Assembly (NCBI GenBank): GCA_946887065.1
Contig: CAMPKL010000002.1
Span: 1-22,303, forward strand
Reading direction: 5' to 3'
Length of the DNA: 22,303 nt
Source: an uncultured Bryobacterales bacterium
GTDB taxonomy: Bacteria > Acidobacteriota > Terriglobia > Bryobacterales > UBA6623
A model generated the notes under the pieces. It was not told the DNA's origin and searched no databases. It saw only the letters and a list, made by a program, of their open reading frames with translations. Below are positions 6,447 to 14,057 of this stretch, piece by piece (position 1 is the first letter of the stretch; the number at the start of each line of letters is the position of its first letter). A program made the position numbers and the translations under genes.

Positions 6447-7889
6447 TTGGCGGTGGAGAATACTCGCGGCTTTATTGCCTTGAAGAAAACAACCCGACTA
6501 TTGGTGCTGTCAAGAGACCTGAGAATGCGTCAGGCTCTGACTGCTTCGCTTAGCGGGGAGTTCGAAGTCCTTCCGGAGGCGGAAAGGTCGCGGGCTGAAG
6601 AGTTGCTTGACCAAGTCGATGTGGACGTAGCCATCGTCGACTTGGAGGACGATGACAGCGCTGTCGAGGAACTGAAGGCGTTCCAAAAGCATAGCCATGA
6701 TCGAGGAGTACCGGTCGTTGTTATGGCGCACGACGAGCGGCGCGCTGACGCCATGAGCCTCGTATCTCAAGGCGCCTACGATTACTTCCGCAAGCCGCCT
6801 CACCTGGGCGAACTCAAACTGGTTGTCCACAGAGCAGAGCAGCATCGCCGGCTAACCCGCGATCTTCGCCGTGTTCAGACGCCAAAAGAGCAGCGCAGGT
6901 GCGACCGGCTCATTGGCGATAGCGCAGCGATGCAGAAGGTCTACGACATGATCCGACGCGTCGCCAACCTAGACGCAAATGTCGTGATTCGCGGAGAGAG
7001 CGGCACGGGCAAAGAGCTCGTTGCCTCCGCCATTCACAACCTGGGGTCGCGGATCGACCATCCGTTCGTCCCTGTTGCCTTCAGCGCGATCCCGGAAACC
7101 CTGCTGGAGTCGGAACTATTCGGGCATGAGCGCGGCTCATTCACCGGCGCATCCGGCAGCCGGGAAGGCTGCTTCGAGCGAGTCGGCGCCGGCACAATCT
7201 TCTTGGATGAAGTGGGTGAACTCCCTCTCACGACCCAAGTGAAACTGTTACGCGTTCTTCAGGAACGGGAGTTCACCCGCGTCGGCGGCAAGAAAACCCT
7301 GCGGCTGGACGCCCGCGTCCTCTTCGCCACCCACAGAGACTTAGAATTGATGGTCAAATCGGGCGAGTTTCGAGAAGATCTGTACTACCGCGTCCAAGTC
7401 GTCAAAATCGATATCCCCCCATTGCGTCAGCGGAAAGAGGACATCCCCTTGCTTGCGCGGCATTTCGTCGCGAAGTTCGGAAAGTCTTTCGGTAAGCCCG
7501 AGTCTCAGCTCACGTCTGACGGACTAGCCGAGTTGATTCGCCACGATTGGCCCGGCAATGTTCGAGAGTTAGAGAACGTGGTTCAGCGAGCGGTGATTCT
7601 CGCGGAAAACGGCGACGTCTCGCGGCAAGCTGTCAACGCATCCTTCGTTACCGAACCGCGCTCGGGCTCCGCGTCGCTGCTCAGCGGAACGTTCGAAGAT
7701 CAGGTCCGTCAGTTCAAGTTGAACTTAATCCAAGGCGCGCTGCAGGCGGCGGAGGGCAACAAGACTCTGGCCGCCTCGCGCCTCGGCATCACTCGGGCGT
7801 ATTTACACCGCCTGCTGAGCCGGTCAGTTTCCAGGGAAGGCGATGGGGCGGCGGATGATAGCGGAAGAAACAGCGCTCAAGCCGGCTGA
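6447..7889 (+). CDS. Sigma-54-dependent enhancer-binding regulator with degenerate receiver domain
   Basis: This 480-aa NtrC-family activator has three parts. A receiver-like domain (about 16-130) is followed by an AAA+ sigma-54 interaction domain (about 155-385) with Walker A GESGTGKE (183-190), the sigma-54 contact loop GSFTGA (230-235, usually GAFTGA), Walker B IFLDEVGELP and arginine-finger region FREDLYYRVQV. A Fis-type helix-turn-helix lies at about 438-459 (NKTLAASRLGITRAYLHRLL). In the receiver, Asp65 aligns with the phospho-acceptor and Lys is kept in FRKPP. The acidic pair after strand 1 is replaced by Ser22-Arg23 and the Thr/Ser switch residue by Ala, so ordinary phosphorylation control is doubtful. 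The start is TTG 6447; GTG 6453 or TTG 6480 are possible, and no ribosome site decides. It overlaps the next gene and is a candidate activator of the flp promoter. Confidence 0.93.
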   Translation: MAVENTRGFIALKKTTRLLVLSRDLRMRQALTASLSGEFEVLPEAERSRAEELLDQVDVDVAIVDLEDDDSAVEELKAFQKHSHDRGVPVVVMAHDERRADAMSLVSQGAYDYFRKPPHLGELKLVVHRAEQHRRLTRDLRRVQTPKEQRRCDRLIGDSAAMQKVYDMIRRVANLDANVVIRGESGTGKELVASAIHNLGSRIDHPFVPVAFSAIPETLLESELFGHERGSFTGASGSREGCFERVGAGTIFLDEVGELPLTTQVKLLRVLQEREFTRVGGKKTLRLDARVLFATHRDLELMVKSGEFREDLYYRVQVVKIDIPPLRQRKEDIPLLARHFVAKFGKSFGKPESQLTSDGLAELIRHDWPGNVRELENVVQRAVILAENGDVSRQAVNASFVTEPRSGSASLLSGTFEDQVRQFKLNLIQGALQAAEGNKTLAASRLGITRAYLHRLLSRSVSREGDGAADDSGRNSAQAG

Positions 7890-9456
7890 CCGCGATCTGG
7901 AAGCGATCGGCTTTTGGCGGCGGGCTTTCGCTTTGCCCGTCCTGATCGTCGTATTGCTGGGCCTCGTCGCGTTTTGGTCAGGGGTAAACCGCATTCAGGA
8001 TCCCGATATGTGGTGGCACATGAAGGTCGGCGAGAAAATCGTGCAGACCGGAGAACTGCCGCGAACCGACGAGTACTCCTACACCACCAAGAACCATGCG
8101 TGGATTCCCCACGAGTGGCTTCCTGAACTAATGATCTACCAGGCCCATAAATGGGGCGGCCTCAGCGGTCTGATGCTCTGGCTCGGCCTGACCGGAACGA
8201 TCCTGCTTGGTAGCCTCTATCTGCTTTGTTCCGCTTACTCAGGCAACCCGAAAGTAGCCCTGATCGGTGGGCTGATTGGCTGGTTTTTCGGCACGATCTC
8301 GCTCGCCGTTCGGCCTCTGCTTCTTGGTCACATTTTCCTAATCGCCCTGCTCGCCCTTGTTCACCTCGGTCGGACGAGGAGCGCCCGTTGGCTATGGGGA
8401 CTGCCGCCGCTGTTCGCGGTTTGGGTCAACTGTCACGGTTCGTTTGCTCTGGGCTTGGTCGTCCTGGCGACGGTGCTAGCCGCCGCACACATCAATCTGC
8501 GCTGGGGCCTGGTCGAGTCGGTCCGCTGGCCGAGTGAGAAGCTGCGCGTGTTCCGCTTCGCCTTTATCGCTTCCGGCTTGGCTCTGCTGGTCAATCCCGT
8601 TGGTTGGGAATTGGCGGTGTACCCCCTCAACTTGTTCTTTTCTCAAGGCGATAACCTTTCCAATATTTCCGAATGGCAACCGCTCAACTTCCAGGAACCG
8701 CGGGGTATGGGCGTCTTCGTCATAGCGGTGATTGTCGCGCTGGCGGCGCTGATTCTTGAAAAGAAAGTCCGGCTTGAAGAGATCGCCATCGTATTGCTCG
8801 GTTCGTACCTGGCAGTCAGACACAGCCGCATGGTTTTTGTTTTCGGCATTTTGGCCGCACCTGTTGTCTGTCGCCTGTTGGCCGCTTCCTGGCGCGGCTA
8901 CAGGGCGAGCCACGACCATCCAAAAATTAACGCCGTGCTGATGGCGGCTGCTTTAGTGTTGATCTGGTGGAAGTTTCCGAGCGCTTCAACGCTCCAGTCG
9001 CAGATCGATAAGGGCTACCCGACCGCGGCCATCGCCTACCTGCAAGACAACGGGGTGAGCGGCAATCTGCTCAATGAGTACGTCTGGGGCGGCTACTTTA
9101 TTTGGGCCGCGCCGGAACGCAAGGTATTTGTCGACGGTCGAACCGATATCTTTGACTGGACAGGCGTTTTGGCCGACTACATGCGCTGGTATACGCTGCA
9201 GGAGTCGCCGCACAGGCTGCTCGACAAGTACCAGATCGACTACTGTGTCCTCGCCGCCAATTCGCAGATCGGCAGGGCCATCGAACTGCTGCCCAACTGG
9301 CGAAAGGCCTATGCGGACGATGTAGCCGTCGTTTTCACGAGACGCCCGGCCGAGGGAGAAACTGCAACCGCAATGACGCGATTGGGAGAGCCGACTCCTT
9401 TGAAGGACCGGGCGGCCGGCCAGCTTGAAGGCGGAAAGAATGGCTTCTCCCGCTGA
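7843..9456 (+). CDS. Polytopic membrane protein, GT-C-like (DPDxWWH / GGYFIW family)
   Basis: This 537-aa protein has about ten predicted transmembrane helices between residues 25 and 380 and a soluble C-terminal part. After the first helix comes QDPDMWWHMKVGEKIVQTGELPRTDEYSYT, the N-terminal signature of a large family in Acidobacteriota and Planctomycetes. The acidic-aromatic loop after helix 1 resembles the catalytic loop of GT-C glycosyltransferases that use polyprenyl-phosphate sugars. The C-terminal portion has GNLLNEYVWGGYFIW and KVFVDGRTDIF, also characteristic. The family function is not established. ATG 7843 overlaps the regulator gene by 47 bp, and ATG 7855 would shorten this to 35 bp; either way translational coupling is likely. 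Confidence 0.75.
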   Translation: MGRRMIAEETALKPADRDLEAIGFWRRAFALPVLIVVLLGLVAFWSGVNRIQDPDMWWHMKVGEKIVQTGELPRTDEYSYTTKNHAWIPHEWLPELMIYQAHKWGGLSGLMLWLGLTGTILLGSLYLLCSAYSGNPKVALIGGLIGWFFGTISLAVRPLLLGHIFLIALLALVHLGRTRSARWLWGLPPLFAVWVNCHGSFALGLVVLATVLAAAHINLRWGLVESVRWPSEKLRVFRFAFIASGLALLVNPVGWELAVYPLNLFFSQGDNLSNISEWQPLNFQEPRGMGVFVIAVIVALAALILEKKVRLEEIAIVLLGSYLAVRHSRMVFVFGILAAPVVCRLLAASWRGYRASHDHPKINAVLMAAALVLIWWKFPSASTLQSQIDKGYPTAAIAYLQDNGVSGNLLNEYVWGGYFIWAAPERKVFVDGRTDIFDWTGVLADYMRWYTLQESPHRLLDKYQIDYCVLAANSQIGRAIELLPNWRKAYADDVAVVFTRRPAEGETATAMTRLGEPTPLKDRAAGQLEGGKNGFSR

Positions 9457-10561
9457 ACGACGCCTCCTGATGGGTGCGAGTTGGGTCGTGGCCGCGCTCT
9501 TTGCGTACTTGCCGCTCTCCTCGCCGCCGCCCACTCCATTTGATCTGGCGCAATTCTACTTCGCCGGACAACTCGTCGCCGCGGGCCGTGCGGCCGATAT
9601 CTATAGTCCGCAGGCCTACCTGCCGCTGGAACAGGAATTGGCCGCAAAGGGAACGCCCGTCAGCCCCTATCACTATTACAATAGGCCGGCGTTCGGCGCG
9701 CTGCCGTGGGCGCTTCTGGCGCAACTTCCCTACAGAGCGGTCGAGAAGCTAGCTATCTTCGGCAACCTTCTGGGAATTCTGATTCTGGTGTGGAAGCTTC
9801 CAGTCTGGTTTCCCGCTTTACGTACCTTTCGGCCGTGGCTGCTGTGCTACCCGCCTTTCCTATGGAGTGTTCAGTTGGGTCAGGAAACGATCTTGATCAC
9901 ATGGGCGCTGGCTTACAGCATCGTCTTGATGAAAAGAGGAGACGAGAGATCCGCAGGTCTGTTGTTGTCACTGTGTTTAGTCAAGCCGCATCTTATCTGG
10001 CTCGTGCCGGCCGCATTGTTCTTCTGCGGGAAGAGAGCTACGGCATATTGGTTTCTGGGCGGGGGCTTGGTTTTGGCAGGGATTTCATTTTCGATGGTCG
10101 GTTGGACCGGCGTGGCTCAATGGCGGGAACTATTGGGAGCTGCGACGACGGATTACTCACCGGAGACGATGGCTACGTTACGGGCTATCGGGCTTCACGC
10201 CGGGGTCCTCTTCGCCGTTCTGCCGGCAACCGCAGTGGGCATCGCTTTAATTCGTGCCTGCCAATCGAGAGCCATCGATCGGGCGCTGCCGATCGCGATC
10301 GTCGCATCCGTGCTTCTGAGTCCGCACGCGTACTTCCAGGATGCCTCTTCGTTCGTACTCGCCGCCAGCTTCTCTGGATCGGCTTTACTGATCGGCGCGG
10401 CGGTCCTGCCATGGCCCGTGCTGGCGGTGCTCATTCATCATGTCGCTTATCCGTTCGCCTATGTGGCTCTTGGACTCGCAATAATCGCCTTCTTTGCATT
10501 CGGTGAAGATTCTAAGGTGACGGACGGCGAGGCGCTTTCTTCGCTTCCGAGGCCGACATGA
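9440..10561 (+). CDS. GT87 (DUF2029)-like integral membrane glycosyltransferase
   Basis: This is a 373-aa protein from ATG 9440, preceded by GGCGGAAAG; an upstream in-frame TTG at 9425 is less likely. It is polytopic with about nine helices. GT87 features are a periplasmic segment after helix 1 with DLAQFYFAGQLVAAGRAADIYSP, a Tyr/Pro-containing stretch YNRPAFGALPWA, WSVQLGQETILITWAL ('GQ.n' motif), and AGLLLSLCLVKPHLIWLVPAAL ('lKP' motif). GT87 members include mannosyltransferases using polyprenyl-phosphate mannose, but donor and acceptor here are unknown. It overlaps the previous gene by 17 bp and the next by ATGA, so it is in the middle of a coupled operon. Confidence 0.78.
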   Translation: MASPAERRLLMGASWVVAALFAYLPLSSPPPTPFDLAQFYFAGQLVAAGRAADIYSPQAYLPLEQELAAKGTPVSPYHYYNRPAFGALPWALLAQLPYRAVEKLAIFGNLLGILILVWKLPVWFPALRTFRPWLLCYPPFLWSVQLGQETILITWALAYSIVLMKRGDERSAGLLLSLCLVKPHLIWLVPAALFFCGKRATAYWFLGGGLVLAGISFSMVGWTGVAQWRELLGAATTDYSPETMATLRAIGLHAGVLFAVLPATAVGIALIRACQSRAIDRALPIAIVASVLLSPHAYFQDASSFVLAASFSGSALLIGAAVLPWPVLAVLIHHVAYPFAYVALGLAIIAFFAFGEDSKVTDGEALSSLPRPT

Positions 10562-12123
10562 ACCGAATTCTAGAGAGCCGCATCGGGCAATATGCCGTGC
10601 TCGCGGCGGCGGTATTGGTCACCCGAGTCCTGTTCCGAACCAAACTGCTCTACGACCTCGACTCGGTTAACTTCGCGACGGGGATGCAGCGATTCGACGT
10701 GACGGTGTCCCAACCGCACGCGCCCGGTTACTACCTATACATCGTGTTGGGACGGCTGTTTTCTCTCGTCTTGCCGGATGCGAACGACGCCTTGGTGGCG
10801 ATTAGCGTCGTGTTTAGCTGCCTAGCCGTGATCGCCATCCACCGGTTAACCGAGGAACTCTATGATCGAAATGCCGCGCTCGCAGCCGGGTTCATCTTCG
10901 TTTTCTCTCCTCTTTACTGGTTTCATGGAACAGTCGCGTTGGTGTACGTTGTCGAGGGCTTCTTCTCCGCCCTAGTCGGATGGCTTTGTTGGCAAACCTA
11001 TAGCGGCAAGCGCGACCGCTCACTCATCAGCGCGGCCGTTCTTGGCCTCTGCATCGGATTCAGGCAGTCGTCCTGTCTCTTCCTTGGTCCGCTTTGGCTG
11101 TTCTCACTAAGCGGGAAGCCGAAAGCGGCGCAGGCGAAAGCGGTCGGCGTTCTGGCACTGATCTGCGCCGCGTGGTTCCTGCCGATGGCCGCCGAGTCGG
11201 GCGGGCCTGCCGCCTACTTCCGGGGCCTCTACGATTTGTGGACCGCTGTTGCCGGTCAACGGACTGCCTTCACGACCACCGAAGTAGGAGGCGTGTGGCT
11301 GGTGTTCGCAAGGAGCGTGGCGATCATGGTCATCTTCGCCATGACATTTGGATTCTTTTCGTTCAGCACCGTCGCGGCGGCGGCGGCGTGGGGTCGCGTA
11401 AAGGGCGGTGCCGAGAGAAACGTGGAACGCTCTCTCTTTTTCGCTGTGTGGCTGATCCCCGGTCTACTGTTCTTCACGTTTATCTATCTGAACTATGTAA
11501 ACAGCGGCTATCTGCTGGTCCTCACCCCGCCGCTCTTCGCCTGGTTTGGGTCGGCGGCTTCCAGCGGATCACCGCTCGGCTGGCCGCACGCGCGTCCGAT
11601 CCAGTTTCTGACCCTGGCCGCGCTGAACACCTGGATCTTCCTCAGCGCGCCGATGTATTTTAGCCGCCGAAGCGTCCTGGAGTTCGAACGCGAGTGGGGG
11701 CGAACCGTCGCGTTCGTACGAGCCACGTACGATCCCAAGACCACAGTATTGATTGGCTTGGACGCGCACTTCCACGGATTTCGCCACGCCAGCTACTACC
11801 TGCCGGAATACCGCATCTACGCCTACCCAGCCGCCCGTGCCGCCGGCCAAGTTCGCTTGTTGACGGCTCAAAACAGAGACAGCCACGTGGAAGTGCCGCC
11901 CCAATCGTTGCTCCCCTACACACAATTCCTATTCCTGCCGATGCCTCGCGACGAAGAGTACGAGCGCTACCTCGAGAAAATAGTCGATTCCACTTCCGGC
12001 TTACGAAAGACCCTGACGGGAGATCGGATCGGCGCCATCGGACCGATCGGCAGCTTCAAGAGCCTCTATCCGGCGGCATATCCTGACGCAAGTCCGGAAG
12101 CTCGGCTCGGGATGCATCCATAA
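10558..12123 (+). CDS. GT-C superfamily membrane protein (GT39/ArnT-like glycosyltransferase)
   Basis: This 521-aa protein has about ten to eleven helices. After the first helix, LLYDLDSVNFATGMQRFDVTVSQPHAPGYYLYI matches the ArnT/PMT (GT39) layout: acidic residue in the first external loop, then a HxPGY-type motif at the next membrane entry. Later helices and a 130-residue C-terminal extramembrane part (about 385-515) follow. Such enzymes transfer sugars from polyprenyl-phosphate donors to lipids, proteins or glycans at the outer face of the inner membrane. The start overlaps the preceding stop (ATGA). The stop is followed by the non-coding flp control region, so this is the last gene of the regulator-GT operon. 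Substrate unknown. Confidence 0.75.
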   Translation: MNRILESRIGQYAVLAAAVLVTRVLFRTKLLYDLDSVNFATGMQRFDVTVSQPHAPGYYLYIVLGRLFSLVLPDANDALVAISVVFSCLAVIAIHRLTEELYDRNAALAAGFIFVFSPLYWFHGTVALVYVVEGFFSALVGWLCWQTYSGKRDRSLISAAVLGLCIGFRQSSCLFLGPLWLFSLSGKPKAAQAKAVGVLALICAAWFLPMAAESGGPAAYFRGLYDLWTAVAGQRTAFTTTEVGGVWLVFARSVAIMVIFAMTFGFFSFSTVAAAAAWGRVKGGAERNVERSLFFAVWLIPGLLFFTFIYLNYVNSGYLLVLTPPLFAWFGSAASSGSPLGWPHARPIQFLTLAALNTWIFLSAPMYFSRRSVLEFEREWGRTVAFVRATYDPKTTVLIGLDAHFHGFRHASYYLPEYRIYAYPAARAAGQVRLLTAQNRDSHVEVPPQSLLPYTQFLFLPMPRDEEYERYLEKIVDSTSGLRKTLTGDRIGAIGPIGSFKSLYPAAYPDASPEARLGMHP

Positions 12124-12127
12124 AAGG

Positions 12128-12188
12128 GGATACGGCCGTAGACGGTCAGAATTTCGACTGGATACGCGCGTATGCGGATACAGTCGTA
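12128..12188. promoter_or_regulatory. Three-copy palindromic enhancer (candidate UAS for a sigma-54 activator)
   Basis: GGATAC-N3-CGTA occurs at 12128-12140, 12160-12172 and 12176-12188; ten of thirteen positions are identical in all three. Copies 1 and 2 contain perfect palindromes, TACGGCCGTA (12131-12140) and ATACGCGCGTAT (12162-12173). Copy starts are 32 and 16 bp apart. They lie about 90-150 bp upstream of the start site predicted by the -24/-12 element, the normal distance for enhancer-binding proteins of sigma-54 promoters. Which protein binds is inference. Confidence 0.6.
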
Positions 12189-12198
12189 CCACCCTCTA

Positions 12199-12213
12199 AT
12201 AATCCCTTATTAT
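12199..12213. repeat. AT-rich inverted repeat between enhancer and promoter
   Basis: ATAAT-CCCTT-ATTAT forms a 5-bp inverted repeat in an unusually AT-rich patch midway between the GGATAC repeats and the -24 box. At sigma-54 promoters this spacer often holds a DNA-bending site such as IHF. I do not see a clear IHF consensus, so it may just be flexible DNA. Confidence 0.3.
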
Positions 12214-12249
12214 CCGGTGACTTAGAATCTTATGACCGTCGTAAGGAGA

Positions 12250-12266
12250 TTGGCCTACAACGTGCC
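12250..12266 (+). promoter_or_regulatory. Sigma-54 (-24/-12) promoter candidate for flp
   Basis: TTGGCCTACAACGTGCC contains GG at 12252-12253 and GC at 12264-12265 with exactly ten bases between, as in the consensus TGGCACG-N4-TTGC. TTGGC at -24 is a full match and the -12 part reads GTGC instead of TTGC. Transcription would begin near 12276, leaving a leader of about 50 nt before the flp ATG. Confidence 0.55.
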
Positions 12267-12324
12267 ATACGGGAAGCATCCGCTCGGGCAAGGATCCGGC
12301 GGTTTTTACAGGAGGACTAATTCT

Positions 12325-12531
12325 ATGGACATTAAGACCCTTTATGTTCGTTTGCTCGCTCAGTTCGACCGCCTCAAGGAAGAGAAAGGTCAGGACTTGG
12401 TCGAGTACGCGCTGATCGTAGCCTTGATCGCTTTTGCGGCGATCGTCGGAATGGGCGATTTGGCCAACGGCATCAACACCGCGTTCAACGCAATCTCCCA
12501 AACCCTCTTTACGTATCTCGGTACGCCGTAA
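12325..12531 (+). CDS. flp: Flp family type IVb pilin (major Tad pilus subunit precursor)
   Basis: The precursor is 68 aa. A short basic/acidic leader ends in EEKG, followed by QDLVEYALIVALIAFAAIVGM: cleavage after Gly by the prepilin peptidase leaves Gln+1, Glu+5 and Tyr+6, the diagnostic Flp motif, then one hydrophobic helix. The mature subunit of about 45 residues polymerises into the Flp fibre used for adhesion. ATG 12325 is chosen because AGGAGG (12310-12315) lies nine bases upstream; the frame is open further upstream to an ATG at 12232, but that would add a non-pilin leader running through the promoter. It is followed directly by a strong hairpin, which suggests higher expression than the genes after it. 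Confidence 0.95.
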   Translation: MDIKTLYVRLLAQFDRLKEEKGQDLVEYALIVALIAFAAIVGMGDLANGINTAFNAISQTLFTYLGTP

Positions 12532-12549
12532 CGCTCGGTTCTGGCTGAC

Positions 12550-12581
12550 GGGCAAGCTGCCGGTTTTCCGGCGGCTTGCCC
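12550..12581 (+). terminator. Hairpin after flp: partial terminator or RNA-stabilising stem
   Basis: GGCAAGCTGCCGG (12551-12563), loop TTTT, and CCGGCGGCTTGCC (12568-12580) pair along 13 positions with one T-G wobble; G12550 and C12581 extend the stem to 14 bp. Only CTTT follows, so as a terminator it should be leaky. It lies between the pilin gene and the assembly genes, the usual place for differential expression in Tad operons. Confidence 0.7.
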
Positions 12582-12613
12582 TTTATCGCACACTGTTCAG
12601 CAACGATTTTTTT

Positions 12614-13135
12614 ATGGATTACCGTACTCTCAGTTTCATCGTGTCCGCTGTCGTCGTTCTCGTCGCAGCCGTAATCGATTCCCGAGAACACCGGATTCCG
12701 AACTGGTTGGTTGGGCCATATCTGCTGATTGGGCTCTTGCTCCGCTGGGCCATTGAGGGCCGCGTCGGATTGTGGGAAAGCCTAGCAGCGATGTCCCTGG
12801 CGCTCGTGGCGACGGTTCCAATTTATCTACTGGGCGGGCTCGGCATGGGCGACTGCAAGCTGCTCGCGGCTGTGGGCGTTTGGCTGGGCCTGTACCAAAT
12901 GGTTTACGTTCTGTTTGGCACCGCCCTAGCAGGCGGAATTTTGGCTGTCTTGTTCGTATCGCGGAAAGGCCGGCTGGGCCACGCCCTGCGCAGCACGCTT
13001 TCGTTAGTATCAGGCTGGACTCAGCACGGGATTCGCAAGAATTCCGAGGTGAGTCTGGACAACCCATCCGCGCTTTCGATGCCTTACGGGCCGGCGATCG
13101 CAGCGGGGGTTTTGTTTTCATTTTTGTACGTCTAG
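12614..13135 (+). CDS. tadV: Prepilin peptidase (TadV/CpaA, A24 family)
   Basis: This 173-aa membrane aspartate protease cleaves the Flp precursor and probably the TadE-type pseudopilins. The first catalytic Asp is in AAVIDSREHRIPNWL and the second in GLGMGDCKLLAAVG (the GxGD motif, here GMGD). It lacks the N-terminal methylase domain of PilD, as expected for the short Tad-type enzyme. About five to six helices are predicted. ATG 12614 is selected; the open frame begins earlier inside flp, but in a different frame with no pilin-like or peptidase-like sequence. There is no Shine-Dalgarno (T-rich upstream), so translation may be weak or depend on readthrough across the upstream hairpin. Confidence 0.93.
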   Translation: MDYRTLSFIVSAVVVLVAAVIDSREHRIPNWLVGPYLLIGLLLRWAIEGRVGLWESLAAMSLALVATVPIYLLGGLGMGDCKLLAAVGVWLGLYQMVYVLFGTALAGGILAVLFVSRKGRLGHALRSTLSLVSGWTQHGIRKNSEVSLDNPSALSMPYGPAIAAGVLFSFLYV

Positions 13136-13152
13136 CTTTTAGGGGGAACATC

Positions 13153-14025
13153 ATGCCGGCAAATCAATCACGGCTAGCACTCACATTCACATTGGCGCTC
13201 GTGTTGGCGCTAGCCGCCAGTTACCTGGTTTACAGCAAGCTAGCGTCCGCGACTCCGGCCGAGGCTCAGGGACAGGAGGTGGTCATTGCGGCTGCCGACC
13301 TGACGATCGGCACACCATTGACAGCGGAAGATTTAGCCGTTGCCAGATGGCCTACCAGCGACTTGCCAGCGGGCACCGCGATGGACAAAGAAGCTCTGAT
13401 CGGCCGGCCGCTAATCTACCCCGTTTTTAAGGGAGAACCGATTTTGACTTCTAAGCTGGCCTTGGAAGGTTCCGGAGCAGGCCTCTCGGCGGTCATCGAC
13501 GAAGGCATGCGCGCCGTTTCAATTCGTGTCGACGAAGTCGTCGCGGTCGCCGGCTTCGTCGTCGCAGGAACTCATGTGGACGTCATGTTGACCGGCAACC
13601 CGGGCAGCGGCGAAGAGTTGCTCACCCAAACCATCCTGGAAGACGTCACCGTATTGGCTGCCGGACAGTCCATTCAGCCAGATGCCGAAGGAAAGCCCCA
13701 GCGGGTCAACGTCGTGACTTTCCTTTGCACGCCCGAAGATGCCGCCAAGGTAATCCTGGCCGCCAGCGAAGGTCGCATCCAACTCGTTCTCCGCAACGCC
13801 GTCGATCAGGACAACGAGGAAGAGTTAGCCAAGAAGCTGCCTAAGGTCGGTCGCCGCGAACTCTTCGCTGGCGCCGCTCCCGCCCCGCGGCCAGTAGCAG
13901 CAGTTCGCCGGCCGACGCCCCCGCCTCCAGCGCCAATCGCTCCCCCTGCGCCGGAGCCCATCTCGATCATGATGATTCGAGGCAGCCAGGTCAGCAACGT
14001 CGAATTGGAAGCCGAGAACCAGTAG
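13153..14025 (+). CDS. cpaB: Flp pilus assembly protein CpaB (RcpC)
   Basis: This 290-aa protein starts at ATG 13153 behind an AGGGGGA ribosome site. An N-terminal membrane anchor (about 8-27) is followed by an SAF domain (EVVIAAADLTIGTPLTAEDLAVARWP, about 40-105) and the CpaB/RcpC core (SIRVDEVVAVAGFVVAGTHVDVML). CpaB is a periplasmic component thought to connect the secretin with the inner-membrane machine. The C-terminus has an Ala/Pro-rich linker (DNA about 13871-13960) ending in ISIMMIRGSQVSNVEL, which resembles the 'vIRG' tail of the family. The reading frame is open upstream through tadV, but that part is a shadow. The next gene, tadZ, starts 32 bp later, with no secretin gene between. 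Confidence 0.93.
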   Translation: MPANQSRLALTFTLALVLALAASYLVYSKLASATPAEAQGQEVVIAAADLTIGTPLTAEDLAVARWPTSDLPAGTAMDKEALIGRPLIYPVFKGEPILTSKLALEGSGAGLSAVIDEGMRAVSIRVDEVVAVAGFVVAGTHVDVMLTGNPGSGEELLTQTILEDVTVLAAGQSIQPDAEGKPQRVNVVTFLCTPEDAAKVILAASEGRIQLVLRNAVDQDNEEELAKKLPKVGRRELFAGAAPAPRPVAAVRRPTPPPPAPIAPPAPEPISIMMIRGSQVSNVELEAENQ

Positions 14026-14057
14026 CCCCTGGAATAGGAATCAGGACAACACCCATC

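Noticed and set aside
12232..12324. Upstream in-frame extension of flp to ATG 12232
   Set aside because: It would run across the -24/-12 element and ribosome site and add a non-pilin leader; ATG 12325 has an AGGAGG at ideal spacing.
12772..13152. Upstream extension of cpaB through tadV
   Set aside because: The extension is Arg/Pro/Gly-rich shadow sequence antagonistic to the clear prepilin peptidase frame; CpaB's membrane anchor begins right after ATG 13153.
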